A stretch of DNA of 64,000 bases, taken from Streptomyces iakyrus. GTDB lineage: Bacteria > Actinomycetota > Actinomycetes > Streptomycetales > Streptomycetaceae. This document shows positions 59,856-64,000 of this stretch, piece by piece. Within the stretch, counting starts at the first letter, position 1. Every line of letters begins with the position of its first letter. The notes under the pieces were generated by a model. It was not told where the DNA came from. It made no database searches and was given only the letters and a program-made list of their open reading frames with translations. A program made the position numbers and the translations under genes. The stretch spans positions 124,001-188,000 of the forward strand of contig NZ_JNXI01000007.1 in assembly GCF_000717055.1 (NCBI RefSeq), written 5' to 3'.

Positions 59856-60992
59856 TCAGTCGAAGTAGGACTGGAGCGGGCCGCGGCGCCGGACGTCCAG
59901 GGTCGCGCAGTGGAACGAGCCGCCGAAGGGGGCGTAGTGCAGCAGGTCGCACGGGATCGGCTCGAAGCCCCACTTCTCCAGTGCGCGCAGCATCCCCGTG
60001 TGGTGCCGCTCCGCGATCACCTGCTTCTCGTCGAGCATGAGCACGTTCATGCTGAGCCACTTGCCGCACATCGACGTGATCTTGAGCAGCCGCTCGTCGA
60101 TCGGGTCGGGCTCGGGAGCCACGAGGACGTCCCAGGAGCCGAGGACGTCCGGCAGGCGGTCGGGGTCGATGTACTCGGGGTTGATCAGCACCTTCCCGGG
60201 TGCGAGCAGGACGAACGTCGTGTCGATGTGCATGGGGGTGCGGCAGCGGCTCTCGATCTCGTGGATGCGGTATTCCGGGCCGAGGTGGCGGCGCAGCCAG
60301 TCGATGCCCATCGCGTTGGTGACGTTGCTGCGGGTGACGAACAGGTCCCGTCCCGCCCGGACGAAGTCCGCCGCGTCGAAGACGGGCTCGAACTCGGTGA
60401 GGATGTACCGCATGGGCTCGCCCGGCCCCGGCACGCGGAAGTCCGGATCGAACAGCTCGTCGGTGAGCTGCGGCCTGGGGGCAGCCGTCCAGCGCGCGCC
60501 GCGCCGGAAGTAGTCCTTGAGGACCGGGCGGTAGGAGTGCGTCTCGAAGTACCGGCAGGGCCACGCCATCGGCGTCTCGATGATCTCTTCGCCGATCACG
60601 AGCATGCTGTCGCGCGGGCAGGTGTTGCAGAAGCCGCGCGAGGTCCAGTCGGGGGTGCCGAAGCGGCGCCGGTGGTCGACCGCCTCCGGCCGCCGGACCG
60701 TGACGCCGAGGGACTCCAGCAGGGCGACGAAGGCGTCGATCTCCTGCTGCGCCTGCTCGACGAGCAGCCGCGGATACCGGAAGCCGGCCGCGAGCCCCTG
60801 CAACCGCCCTGCCCACGGCGGCACGTTGCAGGTCACAACCGCGTGGCCGGAGGGGATCGTCGCGCCCTCCAGGCGTCCGACGATGATCTCCTCCAGCGGA
60901 TCCCACTCGGTGTGCGAACGGACCGGCGACAGGAGCGGCTCCGCGCCCTCGCCGGCCGCGGACGGCATTCCGGGATTCTGCAGGACGGTCAT
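59856..60992 (-). CDS. Glycine/inosamine-type amidinotransferase (StrB/GATM family)
   Basis: A 378-residue amidinotransferase. The catalytic Cys is in GGSFHCATLDVRR near the C-terminus, with the His in CRTPMHIDTTFVLL and an acidic residue in VFDAADFVRAGRDLFV. Such enzymes move an amidino group from arginine to an amine, as in StrB1 of streptomycin synthesis or glycine amidinotransferase. The ATG at 60992 follows GAGGTGG. No aminoglycoside cluster lies beside it, so the acceptor is unknown. It ends about 80 bp from cbiO, convergent. Confidence 0.87.
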   Translation of the reverse strand: MTVLQNPGMPSAAGEGAEPLLSPVRSHTEWDPLEEIIVGRLEGATIPSGHAVVTCNVPPWAGRLQGLAAGFRYPRLLVEQAQQEIDAFVALLESLGVTVRRPEAVDHRRRFGTPDWTSRGFCNTCPRDSMLVIGEEIIETPMAWPCRYFETHSYRPVLKDYFRRGARWTAAPRPQLTDELFDPDFRVPGPGEPMRYILTEFEPVFDAADFVRAGRDLFVTRSNVTNAMGIDWLRRHLGPEYRIHEIESRCRTPMHIDTTFVLLAPGKVLINPEYIDPDRLPDVLGSWDVLVAPEPDPIDERLLKITSMCGKWLSMNVLMLDEKQVIAERHHTGMLRALEKWGFEPIPCDLLHYAPFGGSFHCATLDVRRRGPLQSYFD

Positions 60993-61122
60993 GCTCACCA
61001 CCTCTTGGAGCGCGAGCCAGGTGAAACGCCGCAATCGCCGGCTCACTCGACGTGACCCTCCGGGGACGCGGCCGTCGACGGTCGCGACGCTCCCGGTAAC
61101 CCTCCAGGTGCCCGCATTGCGC

Positions 61123-61152
61123 TTGTCCACGCTCGCCGCACCGCACTACGGT
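61123..61152 (+). promoter_or_regulatory. Promoter for a leaderless GTG start
   Basis: TTGTCC (61123-61128) and TACGGT (61147-61152) are spaced by 18 bases. The GTG at 61159 lies 6 bases after the -10, which fits a leaderless transcript; no ribosome site precedes it. Confidence 0.5.
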
Positions 61153-61158
61153 GCCGAG

Positions 61159-61815
61159 GTGGATCTCTTCACCCGCTCATGGGCCGCCCTGCGCGCGGCG
61201 GTTGACGACCTGTCCGACGAGGACTTCGGGCGCCCCTCGGGGTGTACGGGCTGGCTGGTGCGGGATCTGGTGTGCCACCTGATCGTCGACGCCCAGGACG
61301 TCCTGATCACCCTGGCCACCCCGTCCGACCGGGAACCGACCCGGGACGCACTGACCTACTGGGACATCTCCGCTACTCCGCCCACGGGCGACGACCCGCT
61401 CGACGCGCTGACCGTCCGGCTGGCCGCCGCGTACGAGGATCCGCACCTCTTGAAGTTCCACCTGGACGACGTCGGCTCCGCCGCCGGGCGCGCGGCCCTG
61501 CTCGCCGATCCGGCCGGCCGGGTGGGCACCCGCGACGAGGTCCTCACCGTGGGCGACTTCCTCGCCACGTACGTCCTGGAGTGGACGCTGCACCACCTCG
61601 ACCTGATCGCCCACCTCCCGGACGCGCAGCAGCCGCCCGCGGAGGGGCTCGCCCGCTCCCGGGAGATGCTGGAGGGAATCGCGGGGAGCCCGTTCCCGAC
61701 GTCCTGGCACGACGTGGACGCGCTGCTCGTCGGCACCGGGAGGCGGGCGCCGACCGGGGCGGAGCAGGCCGAGCTCGGCGACGCGGCCTCCAGGGTGCCG
61801 CTCTACCTGGGCTGA
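61159..61815 (+). CDS. Maleylpyruvate-isomerase-family (mycothiol-dependent, DinB fold) protein
   Basis: A 218-residue protein of the MDMPI/DinB group (ALRAAVDDLSDEDFGRPSGC; TGWLVRDLVCHLIVDAQDVL; ATYVLEWTLHHLDLIAHLP). The three metal-ligand His residues are probably those in VCHLI and EWTLHHLDL. Mycothiol-dependent isomerases and transferases of Actinobacteria belong here; most members are uncharacterised. The GTG at 61159 is chosen from the promoter position. It is divergent from the amidinotransferase gene. Confidence 0.8.
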   Translation: MDLFTRSWAALRAAVDDLSDEDFGRPSGCTGWLVRDLVCHLIVDAQDVLITLATPSDREPTRDALTYWDISATPPTGDDPLDALTVRLAAAYEDPHLLKFHLDDVGSAAGRAALLADPAGRVGTRDEVLTVGDFLATYVLEWTLHHLDLIAHLPDAQQPPAEGLARSREMLEGIAGSPFPTSWHDVDALLVGTGRRAPTGAEQAELGDAASRVPLYLG

Positions 61816-61881
61816 CTTCGCGGTCGCGAAGAGGCCGCCCCCCCTGGCCCGCCGTCGAGGGACTCCCTCCGAGGTGGGAGC

Positions 61882-62694
61882 ATGGTCCGCATGGACATCC
61901 GCCGCAGGAACAACGTCAACGTCACCGGCCCCGACGACGCGCCGGTGCTGCTCCTGGCGCACGGGTTCGGCTGCGACCAGAACATGTGGCGGCTGGTGGT
62001 GCCGGCGCTTGCGAAGCGCTACCGGGTGGTGCTGTTCGACTACGTCGGCTCCGGCGGCTCGGACCTCGCCGCGTGGAGCGAGGAGCGCTACTCCTCGCTC
62101 CAGGGCTACGCCGCCGACGTCGTCGACGTCTGCGAGGAGCTGGACCTGCGGCAGGCGGTGTTCGTGGGGCACTCGGTGAGTGCCATGGTCGGCGTGCTGG
62201 CGGAGCAGGCGGCGCCGGAGCGGATCGGGGCGCTCGTGATGGTGACGCCCTCGCCCTGCTACATCGACGACGAGGGCTACCGCGGCGGCTTCAGCACGGA
62301 GGACATCGACGAGCTGCTCGCCTCCCTGGAGGCGAACTACCTGGGCTGGTCGTCCGCCATGGCCCCGGTGATCATGGGCAACCCGGAGCGCCCGGAGCTC
62401 GGGCAGGAACTGACCAACAGCTTCTGCGCCACCGACCCCGACATCGCCCGGGTCTTCGCCCGTACGACGTTCCTCACCGACAGCCGCGAGGACCTCAAGG
62501 GCGTGTCCGTGCCGACGCTCGTGCTGGAGTGCGAGCAGGACGCCATCGCGCCCCGCGAGGTCGGCGCCTTCGTGCACGGGGCGATCCCCGGTTCCCGTCT
62601 GGTCACGCTCGACGCCACCGGGCACTGCCCGCAGCTCAGCGCGCCGGAGGCCACCACCGGGGCGATCCTCGGCTTCCTGGAGTCCCTGAAGTGA
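61882..62694 (+). CDS. rsbQ: RsbQ-like alpha/beta hydrolase
   Basis: A 270-residue alpha/beta hydrolase close to Bacillus subtilis RsbQ (LLAHGFGCDQNMWRLVVPAL; VVLFDYVGSGGSDL; nucleophile in FVGHSVSAMVG; acid in LECEQDAIAP; His in DATGHCPQLS). RsbQ supplies or senses a small ligand needed by the PAS domain of phosphatase RsbP in the energy-stress pathway. Its stop overlaps the next start (TGATG), and the next gene is an RsbP-like phosphatase, which strongly supports the role. ATG 61891 is an alternative start. Confidence 0.88.
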   Translation: MVRMDIRRRNNVNVTGPDDAPVLLLAHGFGCDQNMWRLVVPALAKRYRVVLFDYVGSGGSDLAAWSEERYSSLQGYAADVVDVCEELDLRQAVFVGHSVSAMVGVLAEQAAPERIGALVMVTPSPCYIDDEGYRGGFSTEDIDELLASLEANYLGWSSAMAPVIMGNPERPELGQELTNSFCATDPDIARVFARTTFLTDSREDLKGVSVPTLVLECEQDAIAPREVGAFVHGAIPGSRLVTLDATGHCPQLSAPEATTGAILGFLESLK

Positions 62695-64000
62695 TGTGCC
62701 GTACGGGCGGTGTGCCCGAGCCCGCGGGGACGGGGGGCGAGGCGAGCACGGACGCGGCCTTCACCGCCCTGCTGGAGGACAGCATGGAGGACCTGTACGA
62801 GTCCGCGCCGTGCGGCTACCTGTCCACGATGATGGACGGCACCATCGCCAAGATCAACACCACGCTGCTGGACTGGCTCGGCCTGGAGCGTGAGGCCGTC
62901 GTGGGCCGCAAGCGCTTCACGGACCTGCTGACCATCGGCGGCAAGCTCTACCACGAGACGCACTTCGCCCCGCTGCTGCGCATGCAGGGCGAGCTGCGGG
63001 GCATAGCCCTGGAGATGCGACGCCGGGACGGCGGCCGGCTGCCGGTGCTGGTCTCCGCCGTGATCAAGCACGGCACCGGGGGCGAGCCCCTGCTGATCCG
63101 CATCACCGTCTTCGACGCCTCGGACCGCCGCGCCTACGAGAAGGAACTCCTGCACCGCCGGCAGGAGGCCGAGCGGGCCCGCGCCGAGGCGGACGAGGCC
63201 CGGCGGCAGGCCGAGGCGGACCGGACCAGGCTGACCGAGGCGCTCGCCGTCCTGCAGCGTTCCCTCGTGCCGGACTCACTGCCCGAGGTACCGGGCCTGG
63301 AGACGGCCGTCCACTACCACACGGCCGCGCCGGATCAGCTCGGCGGCGACTTCTACGACCTGTTCCCCGTCGCCGGCGACCGGTGGGCGTTCTTCCTCGG
63401 CGACGTGTGCGGCAAGGGCCCCGAGGCCGCCTCCCTCACCTCGCTGGTCCGCTACACCCTGCGCGCCGCCGCCCACCACGACCCGGATCCGGCCTCGGCG
63501 CTGACTACGCTGAACGCCGTCCTGCACGAGCGGTACACCGGCGACGGCGACCCCCGGTACTGCACCTGCATCGTCGGGATCGTCGAGCCGGGCGGCGACC
63601 ACGGGCCGACGGCCGTGCGTCTCGCCTCCGGCGGCCACCCGCCGGCGCTCGTCCTGCGGTCCGACGGCCACGCCGAGTTCCTGCCCACCCCGGGCGGCCT
63701 GCTCATCGGCGTCGTCCCCGGCGCGCCGATCGGCACCGCCGAGACCGTCCTCGGCCCCGGCGACACGGTCGTGCTCTACACCGACGGCCTCACCGAGGCC
63801 CGCACCGGCCCCGGCCGGGACGACCTGTACGGCGAGGACGCCCTGCACGCCTTCGCCGGCGACCACGCGCCGGGCACGCCGCACAAGGTGATCACCGCCC
63901 TGACCGGGCTGCTGGAGAGCTTCGGCGACGGCCTGGACGACGACACCGCGCTGCTCGCCCTCGGCGTTCCCGCCACCTCTTCCCCCATAGGCACCGTAAC
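62694..64000 (+). CDS. rsbP: RsbP-like PAS-domain PP2C phosphatase (3' end outside window)
   Basis: The frame is open from the ATG at 62694 to the window edge, giving about 435 residues. It begins with a PAS domain (SAPCGYLSTMMDGTIAKINT; LDWLGLEREAVVGRKRFTDL). A short charged coiled coil follows (RRQEAERARAEADEARRQAE), then a SpoIIE-type PP2C domain with metal Asp residues in GGDFYDLF and GDVCGKGPEAAS and GLDDDTALL near the end. The protein is nearly complete. With RsbQ it probably dephosphorylates an anti-anti-sigma factor in response to a small molecule. Confidence 0.88.
   Translation, partial: MCRTGGVPEPAGTGGEASTDAAFTALLEDSMEDLYESAPCGYLSTMMDGTIAKINTTLLDWLGLEREAVVGRKRFTDLLTIGGKLYHETHFAPLLRMQGELRGIALEMRRRDGGRLPVLVSAVIKHGTGGEPLLIRITVFDASDRRAYEKELLHRRQEAERARAEADEARRQAEADRTRLTEALAVLQRSLVPDSLPEVPGLETAVHYHTAAPDQLGGDFYDLFPVAGDRWAFFLGDVCGKGPEAASLTSLVRYTLRAAAHHDPDPASALTTLNAVLHERYTGDGDPRYCTCIVGIVEPGGDHGPTAVRLASGGHPPALVLRSDGHAEFLPTPGGLLIGVVPGAPIGTAETVLGPGDTVVLYTDGLTEARTGPGRDDLYGEDALHAFAGDHAPGTPHKVITALTGLLESFGDGLDDDTALLALGVPATSSPIGTV

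Noticed and set aside
1..64000. CRISPR arrays, rRNA or tRNA genes, insertion sequences, prophage genes
   Set aside because: No regularly spaced repeats, no rRNA signatures, no tRNA-like cloverleaf ends and no transposase or integrase frames were seen; tRNA absence was judged by eye only.

Overview
The window looks like a piece of a Streptomyces chromosome, or that of a close relative. GC is very high, third codon positions are almost all G or C, and GTG starts and 4-bp ATGA/GTGA gene overlaps are common. The gene content is typical of the genus: fused rhamnulose-1-phosphate aldolase/dehydrogenase, LutABC, mycothiol- and F420-type enzymes, ECF sigma factor, and PAS-PP2C phosphatase. I saw no rRNA, tRNA, CRISPR array or insertion sequence.

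1-14.2 kb: L-rhamnose use. A minus-strand operon (rhaT-rhaP-rhaQ-rhaS-rhaM, then a secreted BNR-type beta-propeller cut by the window edge) faces a plus-strand operon (rhaI, fused rhaD/dehydrogenase, rhaB). Two LacI-type palindromes lie just downstream of the two divergent promoters. lutABC follows and would oxidise the L-lactate made by the fused enzyme. 14.2-20.3 kb: SDR; MoxR ATPase/VWA pair; RibD-like reductase; cupin; PLP-dependent dehydratase with its YheO-type regulator. 20.3-23.1 kb: zinc importer znuACB with a Zur-like box.

23.1-26 kb: a decayed sugar-type ABC importer. The ATPase is intact, but the binding protein and the permease carry separate internal deletions; the permease deletion fuses it to the tail of an amidohydrolase. 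A GAF-LuxR regulator is divergent.

27-42 kb is the most interesting part. It holds a MarR regulator; a Puu-like gamma-glutamyl amide route (glutamine-synthetase-like ligase, PuuC-type aldehyde dehydrogenase, PuuD-type hydrolase, amino acid/amine permease); a cytochrome P450 with its own ferredoxin and reductase; and a partial homoprotocatechuate ring-cleavage set (HpaD, HpaE, HpaG-like) with an acetoacetate-decarboxylase-family enzyme. Related 14-bp palindromes (GTTTG-N4-CAAAC) overlap the promoters of these units, so I infer one regulon for an amine, perhaps aromatic, that is glutamylated, oxidised and ring-cleaved. The ferredoxin operon also has a terminator-like hairpin inside its leader.

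42-50 kb: BBE-type flavoprotein and hydrolase; SigC-like sigma factor and Met/His-rich membrane protein; AlkZ/YcaQ-type protein; DUF4396 membrane protein behind a CsoR-like palindrome; SDR; VOC; SnoaL-like protein; GNAT. 50.4-55.1 kb: lipoprotein, fused permease and MFS pump behind a second Zur-like box, resembling opine-metallophore transport but without an ATPase gene here. 55.3-64 kb: Ser/Thr kinase; cobalamin riboswitch followed by cbiMNQO; StrB-like amidinotransferase; mycothiol-dependent isomerase-family protein; and an RsbQ/RsbP-like pair, the second running off the right edge.
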